Assembly: GCA_039881045.1 (NCBI GenBank)
Contig: JAYWVB010000001.1
Coordinates: 434,001-498,000, forward strand
Direction of reading: 5' to 3'
DNA: 64,000 nucleotides
Source of the DNA: Chaetomium olivaceum
Lineage: Eukaryota > Ascomycota > Sordariomycetes > Sordariales > Chaetomiaceae
Part shown: one piece after another, positions 12,165 through 24,700 of the stretch
How positions within the stretch are numbered: the stretch's first letter is position 1
Layout: each line of letters starts with the position of its first letter
The notes under the pieces: model-generated
Told to the model about the DNA's origin: nothing
Database searches by the model: none
The model's input: only the letters and a program-made list of their open reading frames with translations
Program-made: the position numbers and the translations under genes

Positions 12165-14817
12165 TCACCGATCCATGTGCGCCAGCCTGATGCTGACCGC
12201 CCTCCGGTGGGCTTCGAGTTCCTCCACCTTAGCCAGCTGCATCACGGCCTCGCCCACGTTGCGGAGGCCCTGGGCCGTGAGATTCGAGCTAGTGATGTGC
12301 TTGACGAAGGATGCGAGGTTGACACCTGAGTACTGCTTGGCATAGCCGTATGTTGCTAAACACATTGTCAGTACCAAGAAATCATTGCGAGTATGATAAC
12401 CACTTACGCAGCGAGTGGTTGACGCCGGCCGAGTAGTCCCCAACGCTCTCCGGGGTCCATTCACCGATGAAGACGCTCCCGGCGTTCATGACCTTGTCCA
12501 CCACCGACTCGGCGTCCTTGATCTGGAGGATCAAGTGCTCCGGGGCGTACTTGTTGCTGATCTCCATCGCCTCGTCTACCGTCTTGACACGCACAGTGAG
12601 CGAGTGCGCGATAGAGCCCCGCACGATGTCCACCCGCGGAAGCGCCATGGCCTGCTGGTGGACCTCGTCTTCGATGGCCGACAGCTGGGCGTCGGTGAGA
12701 TCGATGGCGATCAGGATGACTTGGCTGTCAACGCCGTGCTCGGCCTGGGATAAAAGGTCCGAGGCGACGAATGCCGGGTTGGCATCCTTGTCGGCAACCA
12801 CCAAGACCTCAGATGGCCCCGCAGGCATGTCAATGCCGACACCGGCGTTGGTGTCGTTGCTGACGAACATCTTGGCCGCCGTGACAAACTGGTTGCCGGG
12901 GCCGAGGATCTTGTCTACCTTGCTCACACTCTCGGTGCCGTACGCCATGGCGGCGACGGCCTGCGCGCCGCCGGCCAGGACGATCGACTCGGCGCCGACC
13001 TTGTGGGCGACGTAGACAATCTCAGGGCGTGATGGTACCGTCTGACCGGGGCGGCGACGCGAGGACGATCTTCTTGCAGCCGGCGACCATGGCCGGCACG
13101 CCAAGCATGAGCGCCGTGCTGGGCAGGACTGCGGTGCCACCGGGGACATAGAGGCCGACGGCTTCGATGGGCCGTGAGAAGCGGCTGCAGACAACACCAG
13201 GCATAGTTTCAACCTGCAGCGGCTTCTCCTCCTTCTGGGCGGCGTGGAACTTGCGGATGTTCTCAAAGGACACGTCGATCGCCTTGATAGTCTCGGCAGG
13301 CAGCTGCATGAGCGACTCGGGGAACGGCGCCTTCAGTACGGGCGACGTTAATGAGGTTGCCTTCTCAAACTTGTGAGTATATTCGAGAACGCCCTTGTCA
13401 CCCTTCTTCCGGACGTCGTCGATAATCGGGGCGATGATCTCCATGATGGCGTCCGACGACTTTTGTGATGGCCGCCGCAGAGCCTCGTCAAGTTCTTCCC
13501 TTGAGGCAGTAGCCATGTCGTAGACCTTCATGGTGATCCTCTCAGGGGCGGCCTCCTTGGGGGTCTCTTGTACCGGGACAACAGGTGCTGCGCTTGCCGC
13601 CGGCTTGATGCCCTCCTTTTCTGCCCACTTCCCCTTAGCGTCGCCTGTCCTGCGCTTAACCTTGAAGCTCTTAGCGTCGAGACTTTTCTCGATATCAGCC
13701 AGTGTTACTCCGGCGCCCACCGCCTTGGTCAGCGCAAAGTAGATGAGATCCGCAGCCTCAAAGGCAACGTTCTCAGGTGTCTTGGCATCACAGAGCTCCT
13801 CGGCCTCCTCCATAATCTTGGCCCGTAGTAGCTTCTCATCTGAGAACAAGCGGGCGGTGTAGGAACCCGCTGGTGCCGACTGCTTCCTCGACAGAAGCGT
13901 GCTCTCCAGTTTCGCGAGACCCTTTAGATCCCCAAAACACCCCGACTGTTCCAGGTGGCAGAAGCGCCCCTTTTGTCTCACAACAAACTTGAGTGCGTCA
14001 TTGTCGCAGTCTAGCGATATCCGCACCAGTTCTTGTGTATCGCCAGATGTGGCCCCCTTGTACCACAGGCCGCGCTTCCGGCTCTGGTAGACGCCTGTTT
14101 GTGTCTTTAGCGCCTCTCCCACACTTTCCTCGCTGCTGTACACCAAGCCCAGCGCCGTGTCATGTTCGTCAACAACGACGGTAGGGATCAAGCCGTCCGC
14201 GCGGTCCGACTTCCAGGTAGCGGCAAGAATCTTGGGCACGGCAAGCTTTCCAGCCTGTGCTGTGCTGCTCAACTCGGTCGACGGGAGAATTGGAACAGCA
14301 TTGGAATTCGCCGCGGTCTTGAGGAACTCTTCCAAGTTGGCCCCCGGAACGGGCTTGATAAAGAGCGGCTGGATCTTTTTGGCCTTGGCTTCGTCGACGA
14401 ACTGGGGAAGGCCTGTTGCTGTTTGGTCGAGGCCTGAGACAAGCAGACCGTGGTCGGTGGTAGTCGAGGACACTTTCCCAGTGTTGTTACCGTCTAGTAC
14501 CGGGGCAACTCGAGAGCTAAACTCAGCAAAGTCGGGCAATTGTTCGGGGCGGACGAAGACTTTGCGGGCTCCAGCGTCAAGCAGGGTGATGATGTCGTCG
14601 CGGGAGTCAAGGCGTGTCACGTCGAAGAAGGCCTGGAACTCGGTGTTGTGGCGGCCAAGGAACCGCAGGATCTTTTCGAGTGTTTGAGGAGTGACCTCGA
14701 AGAAGACACAGCCAAGACTTGACACTTCCTCACGGTTAAGGCCTTCCTTTTCGCGCCGCCGAGCCCCGGGGGGACATTGACGCTGACGAGGAAGGGAAGT
14801 GGTAGTGTTGTCTCCAT
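12165..14817 (-). CDS. HIS4: Trifunctional histidine biosynthesis protein: PRA-CH, PRA-PH and histidinol dehydrogenase
   Basis: The protein carries out steps 2, 3, 9 and 10 of histidine synthesis in the cytosol. After an N-terminal domain come the HisI cyclohydrolase (RADGLIPTVVVDEHDTALGL, then FCHLEQSGCFG with metal-binding Cys/His), the HisE pyrophosphohydrolase (KIMEEAEEL, FEAADLIYFAL) and HisD (VGLYVPGGTAVLPST, AGGAQAVAAMAYGTESV, GPGNQFVTAAK, IDMPAGPSEVLV, ending AHMDR). One intron, 12356-12407 (52 nt), joins NHSL to PTYGYAKQYSG. The start ATG at 14817 opens METTLPLPFLVSVNVPPG. The frame breaks twice: one base is missing near 14744-14752, before EGLNREEVSSLGCVFFEV, and one extra C lies at 13025-13027, where CCC is followed by TGA before EIVYVAHKVG. 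With both allowed for, the exons give 866 residues, the usual family size. Sequence error is the likeliest cause. Confidence 0.93.
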
Positions 14818-15465
14818 GGTCGGGTTGGGCCGGGGTGTGAATGTCAATTATCCTAGGGGTTCTACTTTTTAAGTCCCAAACCTACGGAGAAAATAAATAA
14901 TTGGGAGTCATCCCGTCGCAAGTTTGACGGGTTCCCTCCTGTATCGGCACCCACTCTGAAGGTGGGGTTGTCTGCCCCTCCATCGCGCCCTGGACATCCC
15001 GCGTTGCCCATTGGAACCATGAATTTTTTGGCAGGGGGGGTCAAGAAATAAGCGCTGGTCAGTGCGCCCTCTCCAAGGTCGAAGGCGGAACAATGCGGCT
15101 CCGACCTGCGTGAAGCCCGGGCATGGACTCCAGCTCAGGCGGGCTTGGCACTGGACAGGCACTCCGCGTCGAGTCGATTGTTCTTGCATTGAAATCGCGA
15201 CTTGAACAGCCCCAAGCTTTAAAACCTCCATTCACCGGCTTCTTCAACTAATAATATTATTGAAACGATTGACGTTCAACAATCACAAACCTGCCACTTA
15301 CTTCATCCACAGGATCATACTCCACCAATTCTAAACACGACCACCATTTTGCCGACCTCGCCCGCTTTGTCGCGATCACCAGCCACAATCTATTCACTTC
15401 GGCCTCCCATCGTATCGCGAGCATCAATAACCTTTTCCGTCACCGAATCCGACAGCGACACGATC
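14818..15465. promoter_or_regulatory. Divergent promoter region of HIS4 and TAF9
   Basis: It separates the HIS4 start (minus) from the TAF9 start (plus). The TAF9-proximal 200 bases are CA/pyrimidine-rich and resemble a fungal leader. No other gene is seen. Confidence 0.5.
14905..14910 (-). promoter_or_regulatory. Candidate CPC1/Gcn4 (cross-pathway control) site TGACTC
   Basis: On the HIS4 sense strand the sequence reads ATGACTCCC about 90 bases upstream of the ATG. TGACTC is the core recognised by Gcn4/CPC1, which activates amino-acid biosynthesis genes including HIS4. Only one such core was noticed, so it could be chance. Confidence 0.45.
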
Positions 15466-16410
15466 ATGTCTACCACCGGCGCCGCGGCGCCCCAAACCAA
15501 CGGCGTCCCCTCTTCTTCTGCCGCCTCGACCTCGCAGACCACCCAAACACAACAACCGCCTTCCCAATCCCAACCATCAGCAACCACCCCATCACAAACC
15601 CAACCTCCACAACAACAACAACAATCCCCACAACAACCACACCAACAAACCCCCGCCCAACAGCAACAACAACAACAACAAACCACCACCACCGCCGGCG
15701 GCAACCCCGCCCCAACCTCCACCACCGCCCCGCGCCCGCGCGACGCCCGCACCATCGAGCTGCTGCTCACCGCGCAGGGGGTGACGGCCTTCGAGCAGCG
15801 CGTGCCGCTCTTGCTGCTCGACTTCGCGTACCGGCACACCTCGGCCGTGCTCTCTGACGCGCTGCACCTGGCCGCCGACCCCTACACCTCACACGCCGGG
15901 GCGCGCCCTTCGGCGGCGGCGGGCGCCGCGCCGGTGAATGTCGGCGATGCGGCGGTGAGTGCCAACGCGGTGCAGTTGGCGATCGCGAGCCGGTTGGGGT
16001 TTCAGTTTCGCGGCGGGGGTGGTGGTGGGATTGGAGGGGGGGTTGGGGCGGGTGGGGCCGGGGGGGCGAGTAAGGAGTGGATTATGGAGTTGGCGAGGGA
16101 GAAGAATAAGATTGGGTTGCCTAGGGTTATGCCGAGCGAGTGGGGGGTGAGGTTGCCTGGGGAGAGGTTTGTGCTGAGTGGTGTGCCGTGGGGGCTGCGG
16201 GATGTGTGGGCTGGGCAGGAGGGGGCGGAGGAGAGTAGTGGGGAGGAGGAGGAGGAGGAGGATGAGGAGATGCTGGATGGGTCGGGAGAGGGAAGGGATG
16301 CGATGGATGTGGAGACGGAGGATGTTGGTGGGGAGGGAGTTGAGGGCGGGACGCTGGGGGATGTCTTTGGGGATGAGGGCCTGGAGGACGAGGAGATGGC
16401 TGAGGCATAG
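15466..16410 (+). CDS. TAF9: Transcription initiation factor TFIID / SAGA subunit 9 (TAF9)
   Basis: A single-exon protein of 314 residues starting at ATG 15466; the open frame extends upstream only through a TTG. The first ~90 residues are a Gln/Pro/Thr-rich low-complexity leader encoded by CAA/CAG runs. The histone fold follows: ARTIELLLTAQGVTAFEQRV, LLLLDFAYRHTSAVLSDAL, and after a loop SANAVQLAIASRLGFQF. The conserved part after the fold, KEWIMELAREKNKIGLPR and GVRLPGERFVLSGVPWG, is diagnostic for TAF9. A poly-Gly insert separates the two parts and the C-terminus is an acidic Glu/Asp tail. TAF9 pairs with TAF6 in TFIID and SAGA in the nucleus. Confidence 0.93.
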   Translation: MSTTGAAAPQTNGVPSSSAASTSQTTQTQQPPSQSQPSATTPSQTQPPQQQQQSPQQPHQQTPAQQQQQQQQTTTTAGGNPAPTSTTAPRPRDARTIELLLTAQGVTAFEQRVPLLLLDFAYRHTSAVLSDALHLAADPYTSHAGARPSAAAGAAPVNVGDAAVSANAVQLAIASRLGFQFRGGGGGGIGGGVGAGGAGGASKEWIMELAREKNKIGLPRVMPSEWGVRLPGERFVLSGVPWGLRDVWAGQEGAEESSGEEEEEEDEEMLDGSGEGRDAMDVETEDVGGEGVEGGTLGDVFGDEGLEDEEMAEA

Positions 16411-16887
16411 GTTGTCGTTCCACGCTCGAGAAACCGCGAGTCTTGATAGACTTGGAAAACTGGGGAGGATGCCGTATTAGGCATAATTAGCTAGTTGGTA
16501 GGCGGCGCTCTGGCGTTCCGGGATCCAAAGGATATTGCGGGAGGCATAATCCATAGCCTTTAGGCCTTCTTACACCCATCCCATACTATACTCGTACAGA
16601 CTGCGTTTGTTAGCCAACATCTCCATTGCAGTTGACCATCAAGTCACTATGAACGCACTACCTGTATCAGAAATAGCCATGAATATGCACGTCTAATGCT
16701 ACAAAGCCAAAATCCCCGTCCTACGCCGCGCTATGCAATATGTCGAAGAAACATCGCCCCCAAACAGTCTATGGTCTATGGCCTCATAAAATGCCCATAC
16801 CAAGCGCCAACTCCGTCTCCAAAGTCTGGATGCGCCCCCCGAGATACCCCTACTCTTTCCTACAACAACAAATATCCGACGACCTGC
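16411..16887. other. Convergent 3' intergenic region
   Basis: It lies between the stops of TAF9 and PAH1. No gene is seen; it probably holds both 3' untranslated regions. Confidence 0.5.
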
Positions 16888-19264
16888 TCACTTCTTGTCC
16901 ACCCTCAAGTTCTTGACACCCGTAATCAACTCCGCATCAACATCATGCACACCAGCACCATCCGCCGACTTGACGTTACCAACCGCCGCCGGTAAGCTGT
17001 CCTCGGCCTCGTCAACCACCTCGTTGATCATCTCGTTAACCACCCCCCCTTCCTCGTCCTCTTCGTACTCGCCCTCCTCGTCATCGGCATACTCGTCCTC
17101 CATCGCAGACCCCATCATGCGCTCCTCGTCGTAGCTCTCGCCCAGCACGCTCCCTTCGCCGTAGTCGTCCATCGAGTTGCGCGAGAGGTAGCTATCGGCT
17201 AGGCCCTCGCCCACCTCCTCCTCGTCGTCGTCCTCGACATACTCGTCGTCGTCATGACCGTCCTCACCACCATCTTCGTCATCGTCATCCTCGCCCTCGG
17301 TGTCGCTGCCGGAGAACTCGTCCAGCTCGAGGGGCGTGTCGCGCCAGTAGCGGAAGTCGGTGTACTCCTCGCCGCCGCCCTTGACGAGGGTGCCGACGGG
17401 CGGGAAGTAGTGGTCGACGACCTCGCTCATGTTGACGTAGCTGAGCTTCATGCGGTTGAGGCTGAGCAGGTCGAGCGACACCTCGGCGTTGGAGTTGATG
17501 GTGAAGATGCGCGTGCGCGGCACGTCGACGGTGCGGTACGAGATCTGGTCCGTGAAGCGATTGCCGAAGCCGGCGTAGAAGGGCGTGCGGTCTGGCCCGT
17601 ACAAGCTGCGGATGTCGCGCAGCGTCGACATCTTGAAGATGTGCGGTTTGCGCAGGTAGATCTCTCGGCGGAGAGCCGCCATGGTCCGGTCTGGCGATAG
17701 GATGGTGGGGCCTCGTGGGAGGCGGTACCCGTCTTGGGTGATCCCGGCGAGGTACGTCCTCGTACTGTCCGCTTGCCCGACGGACCGACTGGTCAGGTAC
17801 ATGATGTTGTAGCCATTGGACACAATGTCGTTGTACAGCTTCGCGACACCTGCATGCGTCCAGTCCCGTCCAATCATGTTCAGCACGTGGCCGAGTGCGT
17901 CGGATTTGGTGATGGTCCCGTCAATGTCCGAGATCACCACGGGTGTCTCGTGTCTCCACAGGTACATGTAGGCCTGGCAAGTCGCGCGGTTCACCGTAAA
18001 ACTCATCGAGTTCTCGCCCGGCTGCAAGTCAAGGGCCTTCAGCTGATCGCTAGTCAGCCGCAGCGTCTTGGCGTAGTTCCGGTTGGGGTCGCCGGCCGCC
18101 GGCGTGCCCGGCGAGCTAGGAGGCGTCTGCAGACTCATCTGCCCGAGGTCGGACTCGGTCCTTCTGTGGTTCGAGGTGGTCGGAGATGCTGTGGCGTCGC
18201 TGCTGTCGCTCTGGTAGCCAGGGTCGGACACGGCGTCCATGGCTATGCCGGGCGGGCCTCGTAATGACGATTCCATAGCCCTCTGCATAGCGGCGCTCTT
18301 CGCTTCCTCGCTACTATAGATCCACAGATTTCCACGCTCGTCAACGCCAAAGAGAGCCCCGATATCGTAGTTACCGTCAAGCTCTTCCGAGAGAACCTTG
18401 CGGGCAAGGATCTCAGCCCGGATGGCGTCCTCGTCGTTGTTCTTGTACCCCGTCATATCCAGCATCAGGTCTCCCGTTTCGGTGATGTGGGTTGGGATGT
18501 TGACTGCGGAGAGTTCCCTGGAGAGGTTGATAGCCCGCTGCTTAGCCTCGGCGGGTGGAAGGGGAGGAGGGCTGGTAGACCGATCCAAGTACATCGGATC
18601 GTCGTCCTCGCTTGAACCTTGATCGCTGGATAACTTCCTCGCTGTCCGCGGCAGGATCTCTTCACTGTGAGGGCGCTGCGGCGACCCATCGGTAGAGGAC
18701 GGAACACCCCTGGAGAGCTCCGGCGAGGTCGACCTCGGTGTGAGCAGCCCTGATTCCTGTTAGCAAATATCCCGTCTGCGCGTCCGAATTGCTCAGCATA
18801 CCATCTCGCCCGATCGAGTGGAGGACCGTAGGTGGTGGCCGGTTGAAGCTCGCTGAGCGCGCCTTTCCAATAGGGTCGTTGAGATCGAGCGATTCGGGTT
18901 CTTGCAGCGATGGCTGGCCGTTTTGCAGAGCGCCGAGGGGGGGACTGGAGGCGGGCGACACCAATGGCGACGTCTGCAGGCTCTTGGGGATGGTGTCACT
19001 AGTTTCGAATACGAAGAAGGCCTCCCCGCCCTCGCCGAGCTTCATCGAGTATGGCTGCTTGACGCCATTGACCTTGAACTCGACCTTCTTCTCGTACGGG
19101 CGCAGTAACGAAAACTTGCCGAAGCGGACATGGAAAGGGGAGCATGACAGGCTGCCGTCCTCCTGTTCAACAACGATCACGTCGATGGCTCCGCTAAGGG
19201 TGGCCGGGTTGATCGAGTTCCATGCTGTCGAGACCGAATCGCTCAGGTTCCTGACGTACTGCAT
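16888..19264 (-). CDS. PAH1: Lipin-type phosphatidate phosphatase (PAH1/SMP2/Ned1)
   Basis: Two exons, 19264-18802 and 18749-16888, with a 52-nt intron (GTATGC donor, GCTAAC branch, TCAG acceptor), give 774 residues in one frame. The enzyme dephosphorylates phosphatidate to diacylglycerol at the nuclear/ER membrane. The N-terminal lipin domain begins MQYVRNLSDSVSTAWNSIN, an amphipathic helix, followed by LSGAIDVIVVEQEDG with the conserved Gly. The catalytic HAD-type lipin domain has SDIDGTITKSDALGH near residue 430 (DxDGT motif), then GRDWTHAGVAKLYNDI, YNIMYLTSRSVGQAD and FYAGFGNRFTDQISYR. The last ~130 residues are highly acidic (Asp/Glu runs), as in other fungal lipins. The Ser-rich linker is where phosphorylation would be expected. 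Confidence 0.96.
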
Positions 19265-21750
19265 GATAGGCAGACGATCGGCAGTCTTTGGGAATTATTT
19301 TGCTCTTCTGAAGTGTGCAGCGGCCTTGCGGCCAGGAATTTGCGACGGGGCTTTTTGTATTTGTTCTGTGTATGAAAATTATGACGGGTTGCACAGGGAG
19401 GCAGGTGTAAGCCGAGGCAGCGAGCGAAGTATTATGGAGCGCCGAGTCGCCACGCCTAGACTTTTGTTTCCGGCAACTCGTGGATACGGGGCGCAGCTTT
19501 TTTGAGAGGATGCGATGCGCTAGGGCACGGCACGCAGGGAATGTAGATGCGAGCGCGAACGCAACGGACGGGGCCGTCTTCGGAGGTTGTAGAGATGAGA
19601 TGGGAGACGATGGGAGACGATGGGACTAAGGCGGCGTTGGGAAGGAAGCCGTAGACGGGAGTTGCGCTTAAATCGGCTTTGGGAATCGAGGGGCCGAGGG
19701 AGGCAAGGGAAGGCCCGAAAGGGAGGGGAACGGATTGGGCAGCCCGGCGTCTATGGTCGCTAATGCATGCGAACACCGTTTAAAACAGATGCAGCTTCGA
19801 ATTCGGACGAAACCAAGGGGGCTCTATCGACGTATTTAGTGGATTCTAGCCCAAACTGCGGAACTACGTCGCGGATCAGGAACAAGGCCAGTTCTTGAGG
19901 GAAGTTCAGGAACCAGGCGTTGAGCAGCTGGGATAATCACGAGGGCTCAACAAACGCCGAGAATCCCACCAGTCACCCGGCCTTGGCTGGGCTGACCTTT
20001 TACCATTCGAGACAAGTCCGGTACTTCCGGCCCACCAATACGACACCGCCCATTTGCAGCGAGCCTGCTACCGGGCTTGGTATTTGTAAAGTCTTCCCTC
20101 GGCCCGCTGAGGATTTGGACCCTTGTCACAAGCCTGGGTTCCCCTCGCTGATGTCATGGAGACGCACTCACTTAACTTCAATGAGTCGGACAAGAGTGCG
20201 ACGGGACAACGATGAAAGAAGCCGTTGCAGCAAGGAGTGGGGGAGCCCGTTAAGAGGTTAGATGTCCGTAATGGAATAGGTATTTCAGACGCCCAAAACT
20301 TGCCCAGGTGACTGTGGGCAGTTCCCATTCCAGATGAGGCATTGTGGACCGAAGCAAAAGACGCCTATTGTTCCACAGGACGCGCTCCGGAGCATTGGCA
20401 TTGGGGATCAACGGCGGGCGGGCGCATCGAAGCATTGGCTCGACAAAATGTGGCTGGCTTGGTTGGGGAAACAAGGGTTCAGTGACCGCTGGGGGAGCAT
20501 GCAGAGGCACATGACCGGGCTAGGCGGCGTAAATCCCGTCGGTTTGGTAGGGGTTTTTAGGCTGCTGGAGCTTGCCGCCGCGATGCCGTAGAGGGGAAAC
20601 AACCTTGGATCCTCTTGTCTGGCGGGAGTTTGGTCACCTGCCTCACCTTTTGTATCAACGACCGAGTTTCCCTTTGCCACAGGTTTGTCCGGAGTGGCGC
20701 TTCGACCCGGCCGCGACGATCAGCGGCCAGCGGCCAGAACACCGGCAATAAGAGAGCGAGGATACGAATAACTACCGTACTTTGTCTCGTTGCTGTTTCG
20801 AGACACCCGGAACACGACAAAGTACCACCAGAGGCGGGATTCTTTTTCTTCCTTTCATTTCATCTTTCTTTTCTTCTCTCCCTTTATCTGTTCCTCTTTG
20901 AGATCGAAACCCGCTCGCAGGAGTGTTCCACTACAATATTCTGTGCTAAAGCGGAGACTGACCACCTCCTCTCTTATGGATCTTATGGATACCCTATTTC
21001 ATGCATGTTGGTTGTTGGTACTGCGGAACGTCAGGTCGATCCTCACGTCTGACGAACCGCCTAGAATAACGCCGCTTGGGTATGGATGGCAGCCTGAGAC
21101 AAAAATGACAAGAAATGGGAATTACAGATATTTGAGATGAATGTCGCACCAGCATCATCCATTGGTAACATTGACTTAGATTGTGAAATAGGGTGCAAAC
21201 AGTTCCAGTGCAGTACTTGCAAGAGTCTCGAGATAGCCATCGTCTTGGCCTGGAATGGCAGGTGCATTTTCACCAAGTCACGCAGCAGCAGTTATCTTCT
21301 TCCATGTATGTGCTGTACACAGCCCGTAAGCCCAGGTGCCAACAGATGTGCCAGGCCGCTGAAACAACGGCACCTCTTTTAAGGTCCCGAGCCAGCCACG
21401 CTCTCGGCAGTGATCTCCACCGACAGACGCAACTAACGGCCCGTCTGACCACTGAGCAGCCGGCACCTCATTCGGGGCGTCCATGCCACGATGGAGCCCC
21501 AATTGCTTGTCTGGCAATTGCGAACGTCCCCAGTTTTCACGGCCAATGAAGCATCCATGAAGCAGCCGGGCGGGCACTGCGGGCCACGGCCAAGCGAATC
21601 TCGGCCTGGCAGCGAGGCATCTCGTTTTTTTCCCTTTTCTGATGTTTCTGCGATTCATTCCCCCGACCCCCACTCCCGTCCCTCCTTCTTGCAGGTTGTT
21701 GCGAGACTTGTTCAACACCCGGCCTCGCTGTCCCGACCGACCCCAGCGTC
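19265..21750. other. Divergent intergenic region without a recognisable gene
   Basis: It separates the PAH1 start from the FN3 protein gene start. A strong pyrimidine tract at about 20848-20905 and another near 21650-21700 look like fungal promoter or leader sequence. Open frames here show no conserved content. Confidence 0.4.
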
Positions 21751-24700
21751 ATGTCATGGCTCTCCTGGACGTCGCTGGTTCCCACCCTTCTTATCCTCTC
21801 CGCCAGTCTCGCCTGGTGGTTTACCGAACCTAAGAACGCCCGCATCAACCTGATCGCCGCCGCCGGCGCCGCCCTCTTCTGCTGGGCCGTCGCTCCGGAA
21901 TTGTGCCGCGACCTCTCCTACTCGGTCTACGCCCTGACCGTCGACGCCGTCGCCGCCCTCCGTCTCGAGCTTATCATCTTGAGAAACGCAAAGATGCTGG
22001 TGACGGGGGTTGCTGTTGTCTGGTACGTGGGGCTCTGTTGTGTGTCGTATTGCGTTGTGTGTGCTGGCTTTTGCCGCACCCGGCGTCGCACCGGCGTTTG
22101 GCCGCGCTTCCCGATGCGATGGCTGCCCATGGTACGGTTATGGGCTGACCGTGCATCCTTTTATACAGGCTAGTTCGGAGAGCGTGGCAGACATTATGGA
22201 AGCCGGTCCCCGAACTGATCAATATTCTTGGTGTTGATGTCCCCGATCCGCCCGACGTGTCGCTAGCCGATATCCGAGCCGACGCTGCCACCGTGAACTG
22301 GACGCGCGCTCCGGCGAACCGGTCCGTACAGAAGTTTTTGATCCAGGTGAACGGGGGGTTGGTGAGTTGGAACCAACGCAAAATACTCCTTTGGCGGCGC
22401 AACAGCTGACAGACCCTCTACAGTGGGAGAGGTCGCCGCAAACCAGGAACCCGCGATTGTCGTGAGTGGCCTGAAGCCAGATCATTTCTACAATGTGCGC
22501 GTGATTGCTGTCGGCTCCAACAACTTCCAAGCCGGCAGCCGGGTCATCCGGCTGAGGACATTCAGTCGCGATGGACGACCGCAGCTTGGAAATTCGCGAC
22601 TCCCGTCTAATTTTATTCCGGAGGAGCCGCGGGGCTCTGCAACCAACGACATGGGTGACGACGCCGGAGGATCTCGCAGCCCCTTCCCTGCGTTAGAGAT
22701 ACCGACTGTTCAGGAGCCTACTGTCTCACCTGTTAGAGACATGAACTCTGGGGGTGGCCCAGGACCACGACGTAATACGGTCACGAGGCGGCATTCACCG
22801 TCCACTGCGAGCCTCGACCAGCCGATAATACGGGAAGAAGCCAATGGGGACCCTAAACAACTTCTGCCGGTGCTTACAGAAAAGTTTGAGAGCATTCGGA
22901 AGGAAACGGAGGATGTGTTGGCGTTAATTGCGAGAGAAGAAGGCGAAAATCGGCTGCTAATGGGGGAATTGGAAGCGGAGAAACGAGGGAAGAGGAAGGA
23001 GCAGAAAAAGAAGGAGGAGCAGACGGAAAGGTTGAAGAAGGATGTCCACGCAACCGACCGGGCAATGCGTAATGCTATGCAACGCAAAGCGCAGAAGGAG
23101 AAGGCTCTCAAGGAGAAGCAAAACGAGCGGAGCAAGTTCCACGACAACATTGCCAAGTGGGAAAAGGGTGTGGAGGAATTACACAAGGAGCGAGAGAAGT
23201 TCGGCCAACAGGTGACGGAACTGGAAGAAGACCGGAATCAAAAGATTGAGCAGGCTCGGAGGAGAACGGCGATCTACAGGCGGAGTGCTCGCGCCTAGAG
23301 GCAGAATTAAAGGAGAGGAGAGATCAGGTCAAGGAGTTGGAAGAGGCCCGGAAACTGCTTCCGGGCGGGACGAGGATGGCGAATGGCGCGAGAAGATCAC
23401 CGAAGAGCGACGAGAGTGGTACAGGACCGGCACGGGCCGGGAATTGCAGGAGACTTCTGCTATCGAGGCGAAGCGTGGCCGGGCTTTGGACGAGCAAGTT
23501 CGCGCTCTCAGCGTCCAGGTGCAGCACATTCCTCATACCAACTTCGGTGGTCTTTACAGCCATCCCAATGCCTCCGGCATGGAGTTCGACCCCGCAGCGG
23601 TCACTCACTTAAACCAACGAAACCGGGCAGGCAATTCAATATCCAGTGTCTCGATCTCGGGACCGCTGGCACCGTTTCCTCAAATCGACCAGGCGATTGC
23701 GGCTCCTACTGGCTTTGCCAGCTCGCGCTCTGCGAACGCGCCGCCTGGCTTCGCCCCGGGTCCGTTTATGGACCACTCAGAAATGAGCCGCCTGGATGAG
23801 CTGGGCTTACGAACTGCCCCACTCAGTCCATCGGCCACGGCTCTTTGCCATCTAACCTCATGGCGGATATCGACGACGATGACCCCAGCCCGGTTTCCCG
23901 GTTTGGGCCAGATCCCTATTTTCCGACGCAACGGGCTTCCCCCGAAAACGACCCGCAGTCGCCGGCGTCATCTGGAAGATCGTTCAGCATCTTTACTAGC
24001 CCACACGGCTCATCAAGCAACCTTCCCTTTCCTCCTTTTCAGAACGAGGTTTCCGATCGGATGTCGCTCAATGCCGCGGCCACGGCTCCGTCTCCTGTTT
24101 CGACCGAGCCCCCACCGAACAAGCTAAGCGCTTTCTTCCCCTTCCCGCGGTCAAGGCCCGCCAAAGTCTCAGAGCCAGAAGGGCTGGGTGGCCTTCCGTT
24201 TGGTAGTCTCAAATCGGGACAGAGCCAGTCGTTTCCAAGACAGGAGGATGACCCCGACAGTCTGATGAACAAGCGACGGAGCTGGGGTGTGTTTAACCGT
24301 AACTCGGTGGGCCCGGAAATCACCGAGGGGCATGCGACGCACTCTCGCATGTTTACCAGGAACCTGAATCCCTTCTCCAGCTCGCATCGCGCCCCGGGTG
24401 GTTTGTTCCCGGAGAGGGATAAAAGCAGCCCGCGGCCCGAGAGCATCGCGTCTGCCGAGCTCCCTCGGCCGTCCACGGATTCTGGCTCGATCTGGGGGCC
24501 ACAGCCGGGTGACGCGGCGACATTGGGGAAACCCAGTCGTCTGTGGTCGCCCGACGCATGGTCTAGGAACCCATCCCGGCGTCCGTCTCTCCACGGGTCG
24601 CCGTCGGTCTTGAAGACGACGCTCGCATCCGCGGATGATGAGATCCTCGGCGAGGAGATGCTACCGAACGTCAACGAAGTGGGGGTAATAGGCAGCCGCC

